Positions 27,580 to 36,018 are shown, counted from the first letter of the stretch. The stretch: 64,000 nucleotides of DNA from Candidatus Thiodiazotropha sp. (ex Monitilora ramsayi) (GCA_025655595.1 JAHXIO010000006.1:62001-126000); one strand, 5' to 3'. Numbers and translations: made by a program. Notes: generated from the letters alone by a model not told the origin.

Positions 27580-27594
27580 CATTTTCTTGCCACA

Positions 27595-28935
27595 TCATCT
27601 GCTAATCCCACTCAAAGTAAACTCAATTGATCGCCTTCGCCTCTCGTTGAGAAGATATGAGCAATTCGCATACTCGCGATTAATCATTTGAATTTGTAAT
27701 GCCGACGGTTGACTGCTGCTTCGATTGAAGTCAGTATCCCATTTCACTAATTCTGACTGTATCATGCCCTTATTTGACGAGTTATCGTCTGTGGTTATAT
27801 CTAAAACCCTTAACAAGAATATAAGCCTCTCCCATTTATTTGATGTTTTCATTGCTCTGGTAGTTAATGCTAAAGTATGGGGATTTCCATGTATATTTAT
27901 GGCTTCTTCTATTTCATGCGAGCCAAATTTCAACTTCAGTTTTGCAATCAGTCTAGATGCCTCCTTAGCTACACTAGGGGAAGGATCATCAAGGGCGACC
28001 ACCAATAATGATTTAGACTCATCTCCCATGAGTTTTTCTAATGCTTGGATTGCTGACTTTCTTATGCCAGGTGACTTATTGTCAAGATGTTGCGATATAG
28101 ATGGTATTTCTTGTTTAGCACCTAAATAGGCTAAACCAAGAATCGAAAATTTCTTGCGTGAGATACTTTTAGAACCACTAGTGACCTCAAAAGAGTAGAT
28201 GCTTCTGACATCGCACCCCTTCCTTAATAGATGGGTGATGGCTAATTCACGAATAGATATATGCCTGTCAAACAGAAATGTATTTGCAATAACCTCCCCT
28301 TGTTCAGGACTGTTTTTTAAATAAATTAGAAACGCTTCACGCCTTATTGGCATAAACGGGTCTTTAATCGCGAGTTTAAGCAGGACAGAAAGGGTTTCAC
28401 CAGAAACCTCACGTAGATGGCCTGCTGCAATATTTCTAACCAGTACATCTGGATGGGAAAGGCATTTGTTAACTAATTCGTCTCTGTCTAATAACGAATG
28501 ATCAAAGCATAACCGGACAGCTATCCTTGCTACTTTTGGTTCTAATGAAAATGCGACTTCCCTTATGGATTCTGAATTTTCATCTTTTAACAAATACTCT
28601 AGTACATTATCTATAAATCGTGTGTGATTGTCTCTGCCACAAGTTTTTAAATGAAATAGATCAGGAAGACTCTCTGCAAATGCTTTCGCATTCTTGGGGG
28701 TCATCAACTTGAGCAACGCACTCCTTGCTGCCTCTCGTACTTGAGGAACCCAGTCATTTACCCTGACTATTAACTTAGGTATTGCGACGGGGCTACCGAG
28801 CATTCCTAACCGACGAACAGCATTTTCTCTTTTAAAGCCATTCCAATGCTCTGCCATCATAAGCAAATCATCTAATCCTTCTTGCTTATGAAAGGATCTT
28901 AACAAGCGTTTTAAGAGGTTTTCATTTTCTTCCAT
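27595..28935 (-). CDS. HEAT-repeat-like protein (cassette gene)
   Basis: A 446-residue all-alpha protein made of HEAT-type repeats: recurring units such as GSPVAIPKLIVRVNDWVPQ, VREAARSALLKLM, IREVAFSLEPKVARIAV and IRKSAIQALEKLMGD, each about 35-40 residues. Such solenoids bind other proteins; no enzymatic motif is visible. It is unusually large for a cassette gene. The start is 16 bp after the core of attC 6 and the stop is 16 bp from attC 5. Confidence 0.75.
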   Translation of the reverse strand: MEENENLLKRLLRSFHKQEGLDDLLMMAEHWNGFKRENAVRRLGMLGSPVAIPKLIVRVNDWVPQVREAARSALLKLMTPKNAKAFAESLPDLFHLKTCGRDNHTRFIDNVLEYLLKDENSESIREVAFSLEPKVARIAVRLCFDHSLLDRDELVNKCLSHPDVLVRNIAAGHLREVSGETLSVLLKLAIKDPFMPIRREAFLIYLKNSPEQGEVIANTFLFDRHISIRELAITHLLRKGCDVRSIYSFEVTSGSKSISRKKFSILGLAYLGAKQEIPSISQHLDNKSPGIRKSAIQALEKLMGDESKSLLVVALDDPSPSVAKEASRLIAKLKLKFGSHEIEEAINIHGNPHTLALTTRAMKTSNKWERLIFLLRVLDITTDDNSSNKGMIQSELVKWDTDFNRSSSQPSALQIQMINREYANCSYLLNERRRRSIEFTLSGISR

Positions 28936-28950
28936 AGCGGATATTTATTG

Positions 28951-29012
28951 AGCTAACGATTAGCGTAATAGGCGCGACGAAAGGAGCGTCCTAATTAACG
29001 CGCTTGTTAGCT
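28951..29012 (-). repeat. attC-like site 6
   Basis: Cores AGCTAAC (28951-28957) and GTTAGCT (29006-29012), 62 bp. The arms GCG-TAAT-AGG-CGC and GCG-TCCTAATTA-CGC pair with isolated unpaired bases. On the minus strand it begins GCTAACAAGCGCG, a common attC start. Confidence 0.72.
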
Positions 29013-29488
29013 GTTAGGCCGAAATCACTTTGTAGTTTATCGAGCTCACTCCACTCCTTATCTTCATAAAAATTGATTTCAATTGGATAAACTGGATGCC
29101 CATTTAATGCCTTATTTAAATTAGCCATAAATTGCTCTCGATCTGCTATGTAAAAAACAAACTCTTTAAGATTATTTCCAGTGGCAGAATAAACATCCAT
29201 ATATAATAGTTCCCTATCTTTTATTGTTTCTAAACCATCTTCTAATTTAATCATCGATTCGTTTATTTCTTCTGACGGCATTCCATTGTTATTAGTGCCA
29301 TTGTATTTCCATGACACAACAGTAAGCCATGGAAGTCTGTGACGAGTTACTTCATCTGGAAATTCGTTCATGAATTTGTAGATAACTGGGTTACCTTTGA
29401 TTTTCGCTTCACCAACTGACCATGTCTCTTCAGACCACGCCATGACAGAAACTCCAAATGTTATCAATAATGCAAGGATAGATTTCAT
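28991..29488 (-). CDS. Exported protein of unknown function (cassette gene)
   Basis: A 165-residue protein with a Sec signal (MKSILALLITFGVSVMAWSE) and an exported domain with WSVGEAKIKGNPVIYKFMNEFP, VVSWKYNGTNNNGMPSEEINESM and a mid-chain FYIADREQF; no family is recognised. Its last residues (TANKRVN) are encoded inside attC 6, as often happens in cassettes. The start is 12 bp after the single core site at 29500. Confidence 0.65.
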   Translation of the reverse strand: MKSILALLITFGVSVMAWSEETWSVGEAKIKGNPVIYKFMNEFPDEVTRHRLPWLTVVSWKYNGTNNNGMPSEEINESMIKLEDGLETIKDRELLYMDVYSATGNNLKEFVFYIADREQFMANLNKALNGHPVYPIEINFYEDKEWSELDKLQSDFGLTANKRVN

Positions 29489-29499
29489 CTCTCTTATAC

Positions 29500-29543
29500 A
29501 GCTAACAGTTTATTATATTGCTGGCACAAATAGCGTGTTATGC
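29500..29543 (-). repeat. Degenerate attC-like end of the array
   Basis: AGCTAAC (29500-29506) matches the other core sites and is 12 bp from the first cassette start. GTTATGC (29537-29543) could be the partner core, but the arms between them (30 bp) do not pair well, so this is a partial or decayed site at the array edge. Confidence 0.4.
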
Positions 29544-29875
29544 CGCAAGCACAAATATTGATTTATATTGCATATTGTTCACACAATGTTCTCATTGCAA
29601 TATTGACTGGCAACCTTTTTGATATGCATTAGAAGTCCTTCAACCTTATGATTTTCTAAGAGTATCTATAAGAAACTCAAAAGATGCCAGAATAATCGGA
29701 GCCTGTCTGTAGTCTTTTTCCTACACAGCCACTTTTAGTGAAGTGAATGACTAGGTTATTCGGTGAATCCCCATTGTCTCAATTACTTTGTATTACTTAC
29801 ATACCTGGTTTGGCGTTCTGCTATTTACATGTAGCCCGCTACTTTATGCCGGTCCGCAGGCAGTCATAACGATAG

Positions 29876-30091
29876 CGGATAACTCCCATAACCTGTGGAC
29901 AAGGGCCCTTTCATGGACAAATAAAAGGGGACACTGCTGAATTCAGCCTCAAAGATCAGCAAGCGGCGCTGGACGTTTACGCCTGCGTGAAGATCAACAA
30001 AGGGGTGGCGGGACTCGAAGACCTGCGATCGGCCTTGAGTAGCCGGTTCCGTTGCAAGAGCGTTCGGGTTCCTGCAGAGGCCGAAGCCTGA
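29876..30091 (+). pseudogene. Gene remnant (C-terminal fragment, no start codon)
   Basis: A 71-codon open frame without an ATG. Its second half (EFSLKDQQAALDVYACVKI and SALSSRFRCKSVRVPAEAEA) has the composition and GC content of a core gene, unlike the surrounding AT-rich DNA. I read it as the decayed 3' end of a lost gene; the family is not recognised. Confidence 0.35.
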
Positions 30092-30231
30092 TTATCGTAC
30101 CTCCGGCCGGTTGATTAACCGGCTGGTCTGCATCTGGCGGTACCACACGAACCGGACAGATAACCCCAGCATCCCTTTTTCCTGCCTCGTAGGGCCGTTT
30201 TTGAGACTCACGAATGGTTTTTGGTACCTCT

Positions 30232-30375
30232 CCCGATGATTTTTTAAACGCATCGGAAGATTTTCGAAAACCGTGGGATATTTTTACTGGGTCACAAGAC
30301 TAATTTCGAGGTTCGCCCGATTTTTTTTGAAACCGATGGGATAAAAAGACCGGATCACGAGATGATTTCAACTCG
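30232..30375. repeat. Imperfect tandem repeat of about 70 bp
   Basis: Two diverged copies can be aligned: CCCGATGATTTTTT...CCGTGGGATA...CTGGGTCACAAGA and CCCGATTTTTTTT...CCGATGGGATA...CCGGATCACGAGA. Origin unknown. Confidence 0.5.
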
Positions 30376-30415
30376 GCATTGACCAAAATTTAGTCAATGC
30401 CGAGATTATTTTTGA
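30372..30415 (+). terminator. Strong hairpin with T-rich tail
   Basis: CTCGGCATTGAC and GTCAATGCCGAG form a perfect 12-bp stem with a 9-nt loop, followed by ATTATTTTT. It has the form of a terminator, but no gene is seen directly upstream. Confidence 0.55.
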
Positions 30416-30682
30416 CATGAGCCAGAATATTTTACTCGTGATCCTCAATCAACATCTCGCCGTTTTCAATATTATTTGCTCACGCCTCAATCAGAGACCC
30501 GTCATTCTCAAATATAAAGGAATGAACCTCAATCGGAATGCTGTACTGCTCTCTATTAATCGTTTTAGGTTCGATCAAAAATTCATAATCCATATAAAGT
30601 GTTTTTTGATTCAATCAGATCGCTAAACTATTGTTCAGTTATTCCATCTGTCGATTACACCAAACCAACTATTGTAAGCAGA

Positions 30683-31111
30683 ATGATCTATCGGGGTGCA
30701 ACATCGTCTGATCTTGTAGGAATTGAAAGGCTGCTGCGTGCCTGTCGCTTGCCTTCTGACGACATTGCCGATCATGTTCAAAACTTTGTCATCGTTGAGG
30801 TTGCGGATGAAATCATCGGTGTCGGTGGGCTTCAGGTCTGCGGAAGAGAGGGGCTGATCCGTTCTATAGTCATCGCACAGGATTACAGGGAAAGGGGAGT
30901 GGCAGAGAAGCTCTATCGGATCTTGGAGGAATGCGCCCGCTCGATCAGAATTGATGCGCTGTATCTGCTTACAGAATCGGCGGAAGGATATTTTTCCAGG
31001 CTCGGTTTTACGACTATCGAACGTGGCGATGTCCCTCGATCGATTACCGAGACACAGCAGTATCAGACGCTTTGCCCGTCGTCGGCAAAGGTAATGATTC
31101 GTAAACTCTGA
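30683..31111 (+). CDS. GNAT acetyltransferase, ArsN2-like
   Basis: A 142-residue GNAT-fold enzyme. The acetyl-CoA site is near SIVIAQDYRERGVAEKLYRI. The end block YLLTESAEGYFSRLGFTTIERGDVPRSI and TLCPSSAKVM closely follows ArsN2-type arsenic-resistance N-acetyltransferases, so acetylation of an arsenical or similar small amine is possible; no ars genes are adjacent. ATG 30683 is used because it begins the GNAT fold (MIYRGATSSDLVGIERLL). An upstream in-frame extension to 30599 is not family-like. Confidence 0.78.
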   Translation: MIYRGATSSDLVGIERLLRACRLPSDDIADHVQNFVIVEVADEIIGVGGLQVCGREGLIRSIVIAQDYRERGVAEKLYRILEECARSIRIDALYLLTESAEGYFSRLGFTTIERGDVPRSITETQQYQTLCPSSAKVMIRKL

Positions 31112-31166
31112 CAAGGTCTGCAGATAAACATGACTTTTCAGGATCAGGGCAGCATTACATTCACCA

Positions 31167-31201
31167 TTGAAAAACATGTATATGCAACTATAATCGGGAT
31201 A
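31167..31201 (+). promoter_or_regulatory. Promoter and operator of the MarR gene, probably leaderless
   Basis: TTGAAA (31167-31172)-16 bp-TATAAT (31189-31194). The word CATGTATATGCA (31175-31186) fills the spacer and recurs inverted at 31674-31685 in front of the next gene. The -10 ends 6 bp before the ATG at 31201, so transcription would begin at or next to the start codon. Confidence 0.6.
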
Positions 31202-31626
31202 TGGAAAATGATATCTGTTTCAATTTGGCGATGCGAAAATCGACTCGATTGATCACTCAGTTTTATGAGAGAAGATTCAAAGCTGTTGATCTGAAGGTTG
31301 GACAGTTCTCCATTTTGCGAGCCACCTATTTGCACCGTGAAACCACAAATAAAGACTTACAAGGTTTATTGGTACTCGATCAGACAACGCTATCCCGCAA
31401 CTTAAAGCCGCTATTGCGTGACGGATATTTACAAATAAAGCCAAATGTAAACGACAGTCGAATCAAAGTGATAAGCCTTACTAAAGCGGGTAAATCGCTA
31501 TATAAAAAGGCCTTGCCCATTTGGGCTCAAGCACAAGAGGATGTCATTCAAAGGCTTGGTGTAAATAATGCAAAAGATGTATTAAACATAGCCGACGTTT
31601 TTCTGGACGCTTTCAGCGATAGTTAG
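31201..31626 (+). CDS. MarR family transcriptional regulator
   Basis: A 141-residue winged-helix regulator: FSILRATYLHRETTNKDLQGLLVLDQTTLSRNLKPLLRDGYL is the helix-turn-helix and SRIKVISLTKAGKSLYKKALP the wing and dimerisation helix. No Shine-Dalgarno precedes the ATG. An identical 12-bp word lies in its own promoter and over the start of the following hydrolase gene, so it probably represses both. It has one Cys (Cys6 in MENDIC), a possible redox switch. Confidence 0.87.
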   Translation: MENDICFNLAMRKSTRLITQFYERRFKAVDLKVGQFSILRATYLHRETTNKDLQGLLVLDQTTLSRNLKPLLRDGYLQIKPNVNDSRIKVISLTKAGKSLYKKALPIWAQAQEDVIQRLGVNNAKDVLNIADVFLDAFSDS

Positions 31627-31673
31627 AATCAATGCATTTATATTCTCGTCTGGAAAATGCCTAGCATAAAACA

Positions 31674-31685
31674 TGCATATACATG
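31674..31685 (-). promoter_or_regulatory. Second MarR-type operator, at the hydrolase start
   Basis: TGCATATACATG is the exact reverse complement of the 12-bp word in the MarR promoter. With the flanking CA it extends to CATGCATATACATG, an imperfect palindrome. It overlaps the first possible ATG (31683) of the hydrolase gene. Confidence 0.6.
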
Positions 31686-31694
31686 GTGAGTAAA

Positions 31695-32564
31695 ATGAAT
31701 GCGACAGCGAATGCGCCCCATAGCAATCTTAAATGGATAAGTGGCGGCGTAATTAAATACGTGGTGATCAACGGTATCAATATTCGATATCTTCAGGTAG
31801 GAGAGGGTCCGCCACTGGTTCTTATTCATACTATTCGTACCCAGTTGGACTATTTCCGAAAAATCATTCCTGAATTAGCTAAACACTACTGTGTTTATGC
31901 GCTGGATCTACCGGGTCACGGTTATTCAGACATTGTTGATCGGGCACACGATAAACCCCTATTTGTTGATGTGGTTACAACCTTTATTAAAGAGCTGGGA
32001 TTGAAAGAGGTGACACTGGCTGGGGAGTCCATAGGGGGTTCAATCGCTCTGGGTGTGGCGACAAAGCAAGAGGTAAGTATAAAGCGTGTTATCGCTATGA
32101 ATGCTGCTGATTATGACAATAGCAACGGACTCGATCGAAGCTCCGTCTTGGGGCGAATACTATTCACTGGGATCACATGGCCTGTCATAGGTTGGGTAAT
32201 ATCCAATGCCGAAACCCGTGAAGTGTTGAAACTAATATTGCGCGGTGGATTTGGTCATCCTGATCATCTACCCAAAGACTTGGTAACTGAATTTAGTCGC
32301 GTGGGGAAACGAAGGGGTTATTCGAAGGCTTTCCGGTCCATCTTTCTGAATTGGCACAGCTGGACAGAAAATAGAAAACTGTATCGCCAAATCAACACAC
32401 CGGTCGTGCTGGTCTATGGTGAACATGACTGGACGACTCAGAGTGAAAGAACGAGCAATCTAGAGAGTATTAAGGATTCAAGATTGATCGAAATTGAAGG
32501 TGCAGGTCACTTTTCATCATTGGACAGCCCGGAGAAAATTACAGACATCATTCTCAATGGTTAA
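31695..32564 (+). CDS. Alpha/beta hydrolase
   Basis: A 289-residue alpha/beta-hydrolase-fold enzyme with the oxyanion region PPLVLIHTIRTQ, nucleophile elbow GESIGG, catalytic Asp in YGEHDWTT and His in GAGHFSS. Relatives are esterases or haloalkane/epoxide-type hydrolases; the substrate cannot be told. The ATG at 31695 has GGTGAG upstream and avoids overlap with the operator; the ATG at 31683 is the alternative. It probably belongs to the MarR regulon as its main target. Confidence 0.85.
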   Translation: MNATANAPHSNLKWISGGVIKYVVINGINIRYLQVGEGPPLVLIHTIRTQLDYFRKIIPELAKHYCVYALDLPGHGYSDIVDRAHDKPLFVDVVTTFIKELGLKEVTLAGESIGGSIALGVATKQEVSIKRVIAMNAADYDNSNGLDRSSVLGRILFTGITWPVIGWVISNAETREVLKLILRGGFGHPDHLPKDLVTEFSRVGKRRGYSKAFRSIFLNWHSWTENRKLYRQINTPVVLVYGEHDWTTQSERTSNLESIKDSRLIEIEGAGHFSSLDSPEKITDIILNG

Positions 32565-32731
32565 TGTTTTGCCACTGGGGCTTTAGCAGCACGACGGAGA
32601 GTGCAGCAGGGGGCAATAGTAGACGAACATGATGTGTTCGTTAGTATGAAGCATGAGGGTTACCTTATGGTGTTAAGGTCAGTCAGCGCTTCCATCTTGG
32701 ACGGTAACTCTCATCTTCTTCAAGTGAGGTT

Positions 32732-34708
32732 TCAGATCAAGTCTGAGTTATTCGTTCCTGCCGGTATCACCACTTGCGGGCAGACCGCCGCAATCTCGTC
32801 GTAGACCTGCCATGGCGCTTCTTCATAGCGGCGGGAGAAATGAAAAGGGATCAGGTGTTGGACTCTCGCCGTTCTCGCGATCTCCGCGCAGGCTTTGGTG
32901 GTCAGGTGGCCGGTACGTTGTGCCTGTGCCGAGTCTTTCTCTCTAAAAGGGGATTCACAGAAGAGGGTGTGGGCGTCTTGCGCCAGTGTGGAGAGTTTCA
33001 TGCGGTTCCCGGTGGTGTCGGCCAGATCGGTGGCGTAGGTGATTTTACTCCCGGGGAGGGTCAGTGTGAGATCGTCAGCCAGTTGGCGAACACGCTCTTT
33101 ACTGCCGTCGGGCAGGGTGATCTGTGCATCCCATCGTTCTTCGACGATCAGCTGTTTCAACTCGGTGAGCCAGGGGCCGGGTGCGAGATCGCGTTGAATG
33201 AGCCGCTCTTTGCGGACGTTGATCTGCATGACGGGTTCAAAAGCATAGGCGAGCACGGGAATGCCGTGATCGAGGGTGACGGCGCGTACGCAGAAGCCGG
33301 CTTCATCCAGTACGACGCCGTCCTTGATCGCCACCTCGCCATTTTGCTGACGGCCTGCAATGCCGGCTTGCAGGCTGAAGCGGATAAGGCGCTCGCCGTG
33401 CAGTTCCGCAATATCGAAACGGGGTCCCCGGTCACCGATCCGATCCCAGTGGATGCCGTTGATCAGGTGTCCTATTTGATCGGTGAGACCGGGCGGACCG
33501 TAGAGGCGGCAACTCCCCGCTTCACCGATGCGTGAGCGCAGCAGCCAGAGGAATCCGCAGATATGGTCCATATGGGCATGGCTGATGAAGACATCGCTCA
33601 CCTGATGCGCCACTCGTGCCGGCAGGCGTGCCCCGTCGCCGAGGTCGAAGAGCAGACTGCGCCGCTGGTGAGCCAGGCGGAGATGGAGTTGGGGATCGCC
33701 GAAGACGCCGTTCATCAAAACCGCGGAGGCGCTGCCGGTCTGCACCATGGGACGGAGCCCGATTTCCTGCGGCAGTTTGGCGTCTGGCACCAGGTCGGAG
33801 GGGGGGAGATAACGCACCACGTTCTCCGCGAACCGCTTGCCGGTCACCAGCGAGCCCGAATCGTTACGGACGGCGTCACGCACCAGGACGACCCGGGTCT
33901 GCCGGTCTTCCGGGGGCAGCAGGACCTGCAGGGTCTCCCCTGTCATATCGACGACCTCACCCATACCGACTGTTCTCTCTGCTTCAAGAAATGCCACTTG
34001 TTTGCCCAACCAGGCTTCGGCTGCCCGGCGGGGCGGCGTCCCCAGGGTGCTGACTTCGGATAGGGTGGTCTCCACGCTGTTTGCATGGACCAGATAGTCG
34101 TCCCATAAGCGGGTGCGCTCACGGTTTCGGGCATTTTTACCAGGACGTCCGGCCGACGGCGAAGCCTCGACTGTCGCGACCTCGGCAGGCAGTGTGTCGA
34201 GCTCCTGGTTTAGGCGGGGCGCCTGTCCCTCTCGAATCAGCACCATCACAAGGTCCACATTTGCTGCACGCGCTAGCGATGTTAGGAGTTCAGCCCCCGC
34301 CACGCCACGTACGACCCCGGGTGCATCGATGAAAAGGGTGCCGTCCTCAACCTGATCGGCCAATCCGCCGACGGCCTCGATGAGGGGCAGGCGGAAGCGG
34401 GCGGCGTCGAGGCTGCAGATCGCCGCCCGATCCACGACTTCCCACTTGTCGCGGTGCCACAGACCGAGACTGACCGCGCCGGGGATACCGAATGACGGCC
34501 TCCCCGGATCCGCTGCCAGACACCAGATTCGTCTGCCTGACTGACTCAGTGACACCGCCAGTTTTCCCGCCAGGGTGCTTTTACCGATACCAGGCGGGCC
34601 GAACAGCAGCACGCGTCGCTCCCGAGCCAACAGCAGTTCGGTCAGTGCTTCAGGGTGTTCTGCGTGGAAGTGTCGATTCATTTCTACGGGCCCATATGGC
34701 AGTGGCAT
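32732..34708 (-). CDS. Fusion of Clp1-type polynucleotide kinase to RNase Z-like nuclease
   Basis: A 658-residue two-domain protein. Residues about 30-300 are a P-loop domain with Walker A GPPGIGKST (37-45) followed by WCLAADPGRPSFGIPGAVSLG, the pattern of Clp1/Nol9/Grc3 polynucleotide 5'-kinases (DxGQ..xxPP..SL). Residues about 320-658 are an RNase Z-type metallo-beta-lactamase domain: HAHMDH (377-382), DLADTTGN with a metal Asp, and FHFSRRYEE near the end, as in the tRNase Z HxHxDH and HFSxRY motifs. It suggests one protein that cleaves RNA and phosphorylates a 5' end. The start at 34708 or 34681 is uncertain; neither has a clear Shine-Dalgarno. Confidence 0.85.
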   Translation of the reverse strand: MPLPYGPVEMNRHFHAEHPEALTELLLARERRVLLFGPPGIGKSTLAGKLAVSLSQSGRRIWCLAADPGRPSFGIPGAVSLGLWHRDKWEVVDRAAICSLDAARFRLPLIEAVGGLADQVEDGTLFIDAPGVVRGVAGAELLTSLARAANVDLVMVLIREGQAPRLNQELDTLPAEVATVEASPSAGRPGKNARNRERTRLWDDYLVHANSVETTLSEVSTLGTPPRRAAEAWLGKQVAFLEAERTVGMGEVVDMTGETLQVLLPPEDRQTRVVLVRDAVRNDSGSLVTGKRFAENVVRYLPPSDLVPDAKLPQEIGLRPMVQTGSASAVLMNGVFGDPQLHLRLAHQRRSLLFDLGDGARLPARVAHQVSDVFISHAHMDHICGFLWLLRSRIGEAGSCRLYGPPGLTDQIGHLINGIHWDRIGDRGPRFDIAELHGERLIRFSLQAGIAGRQQNGEVAIKDGVVLDEAGFCVRAVTLDHGIPVLAYAFEPVMQINVRKERLIQRDLAPGPWLTELKQLIVEERWDAQITLPDGSKERVRQLADDLTLTLPGSKITYATDLADTTGNRMKLSTLAQDAHTLFCESPFREKDSAQAQRTGHLTTKACAEIARTARVQHLIPFHFSRRYEEAPWQVYDEIAAVCPQVVIPAGTNNSDLI

Positions 34709-34973
34709 GCGTCTGTCAGGAAAGCTGCCCGGTTTCGGGAAAGCCTTCCACTTATAGAATATTGGATTATCTGCGGTTGAGCATGCTTCACTTGTGAATC
34801 TGTTAAGGGTGGGAAAGGGTAATGAGGCGTACCAAAGTCAAACAGACACGTATACGCCATGTGTACCCACCGCTGTGGCATTCGCTTAACCGTTCCACGG
34901 AGGAAAAGTCAGCTACACTGACTTCATCTCTTCCTGTCGAGAGATAGGTATGACGGCCATTCAAGGGGGGACT

Positions 34974-35552
34974 ATGGCACCGAGAATCCTCGCATTCGCA
35001 GGCAGCAGCAGGAGAGACTCCTTCAATAAAAGACTCTTGAAGATTGCCGCATCGGGGGCCGAAGCTGCCGGGGCGGATGTCACGCGGATCGATTTGGCGG
35101 ATTACCCAATGCCGCTCTTCAATCAGGATCTGGAGAGCGAACAGGGGATTCCGGAAAATGCCCTGAAATTTAAAAGACATCTCATCGACCACGACGGCTT
35201 CATCATCGCTTCACCGGAATATAACAGCGCGTTCAGTCCGCTGCTGAAGAACGTCATTGATTGGGCGTCGCGAGCCGAATCGGACGATGAGCCGCCACTG
35301 ATGGCATTCCAGGGTAAAACGGCAGTTATCCTTGCGGCTTCCCCAGGCGCGCTGGGCGGGCTTCGCGGACTGGTGTTTTTAAGGATGTTGCTGGCCAATA
35401 TCGGTGTGACGGTTCTACCTGATCAACAGGCCATTCCCCAGGCCTTTAAAGCTTTCAATGAGGATGGCTCACTGGTGGATGAACGGAAGCAACAATCAGT
35501 CCTGGCGCTTGGCAGAAAGTTGGCGGCTACCGTGGGTAAGCTGAATGCATGA
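34974..35552 (+). CDS. NADPH-dependent FMN reductase (flavodoxin-like)
   Basis: A 192-residue flavodoxin-like reductase with the FMN phosphate loop FAGSSRRDSFNKRLL and the SPEYNSAFSPLLKNVIDW block typical of NADPH-dependent FMN/azo/chromate reductases (ChrR/YieF/SsuE type). The AAGGGGGG just upstream favours the ATG at 34974 over the one at 34950. Substrate range is not predictable; a role in quinone or metal reduction is likely. DUF1304 follows 40 bp downstream. Confidence 0.9.
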   Translation: MAPRILAFAGSSRRDSFNKRLLKIAASGAEAAGADVTRIDLADYPMPLFNQDLESEQGIPENALKFKRHLIDHDGFIIASPEYNSAFSPLLKNVIDWASRAESDDEPPLMAFQGKTAVILAASPGALGGLRGLVFLRMLLANIGVTVLPDQQAIPQAFKAFNEDGSLVDERKQQSVLALGRKLAATVGKLNA

Positions 35553-35592
35553 ACGTTTCACGATGCGTCATTCATGGCGACACGGATAAGCA

Positions 35593-35949
35593 ATGTCACT
35601 CCTAACAGACATCGTTGTCGGTTTCATTGCCTTTCAGCATCTCAGTTTTCTTGTCATGGAGATGTTTCTTTGGGATAAGCCGCTGGGTCTGCGCGTGTTC
35701 GGACATACCAGGGAGTCTGCAGCCATGACAAAGGTATTGGCCGCCAATCAGGGTTTGTATAACGGTTTCCTGGCAGCCGGACTTTTCTGGGGAATTATCC
35801 TGGGTGCCGATGGCACCGGCGTGAAGATTTTCTTCCTGAGCTGTGTAGTGGTTGCGGGACTTTACGGTGCGGCAACTGCCAGTCGAAAGATCCTGATCAT
35901 TCAGGCGGTCCCTGGGGCGATAGGGTTGCTGCTTGTGATCTTTTCGTAA
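35593..35949 (+). CDS. DUF1304 family membrane protein
   Basis: A 118-residue integral membrane protein with four hydrophobic segments, LVMEMFLWDKP and AANQGLYNGFLAAGL, the hallmark of DUF1304. Function unknown. It follows the FMN reductase closely and is probably cotranscribed. Confidence 0.88.
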   Translation: MSLLTDIVVGFIAFQHLSFLVMEMFLWDKPLGLRVFGHTRESAAMTKVLAANQGLYNGFLAAGLFWGIILGADGTGVKIFFLSCVVVAGLYGAATASRKILIIQAVPGAIGLLLVIFS

Positions 35950-36018
35950 CACGACAATCCTTTGTCAAAGCAAAGATTCAATCGGAAAGACAAGGTCAGC
36001 CTGTTCTCTTTTTTTTCA

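Larger units (their letters stand above)
24237..29543 (-). mobile_element. Integron-type gene cassette array without integrase (CALIN)
   Basis: This AT-rich block has seven minus-strand and one plus-strand small genes separated by attC-like sites at 24775, 25338, 26457, 26996, 27518 and 28951, with a single core site at 29500. Each minus-strand gene begins 7-20 bp after a core site and ends close to or inside the next one, as in integron cassettes. The attC arms pair next to the AAC/GTT cores with single unpaired bases. No tyrosine recombinase gene lies at the 5' side (29.5-30.7 kb), so it is a cluster of attC sites lacking integrase. Basis: seen in sequence, interpreted from knowledge of integrons. 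Confidence 0.72.
29544..30682. other. Non-coding, repeat-rich spacer next to the array
   Basis: About 1.1 kb without a convincing gene. It holds an open frame without start (29876-30091) that looks like a decayed gene end, a hairpin GCCGGTT-GATT-AACCGGC (30106-30123), an imperfect tandem repeat (about 30232-30375), a strong hairpin (30372-30404), and AT-rich sequence with recurring CCTCAATC words (30440-30620). A 69-codon frame at 30417-30626 is not accepted as a gene. Confidence 0.6.

Noticed and set aside
30417-30626. Plus-strand 69-codon frame in the repeat-rich spacer
   Set aside because: No ribosome-binding site; it spans recurring AT-rich words and matches nothing.
32601-32804. Plus-strand 67-codon frame after the alpha/beta hydrolase
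   Set aside because: Half of it is antisense to the Clp1/RNase Z fusion gene, and composition is not protein-like.
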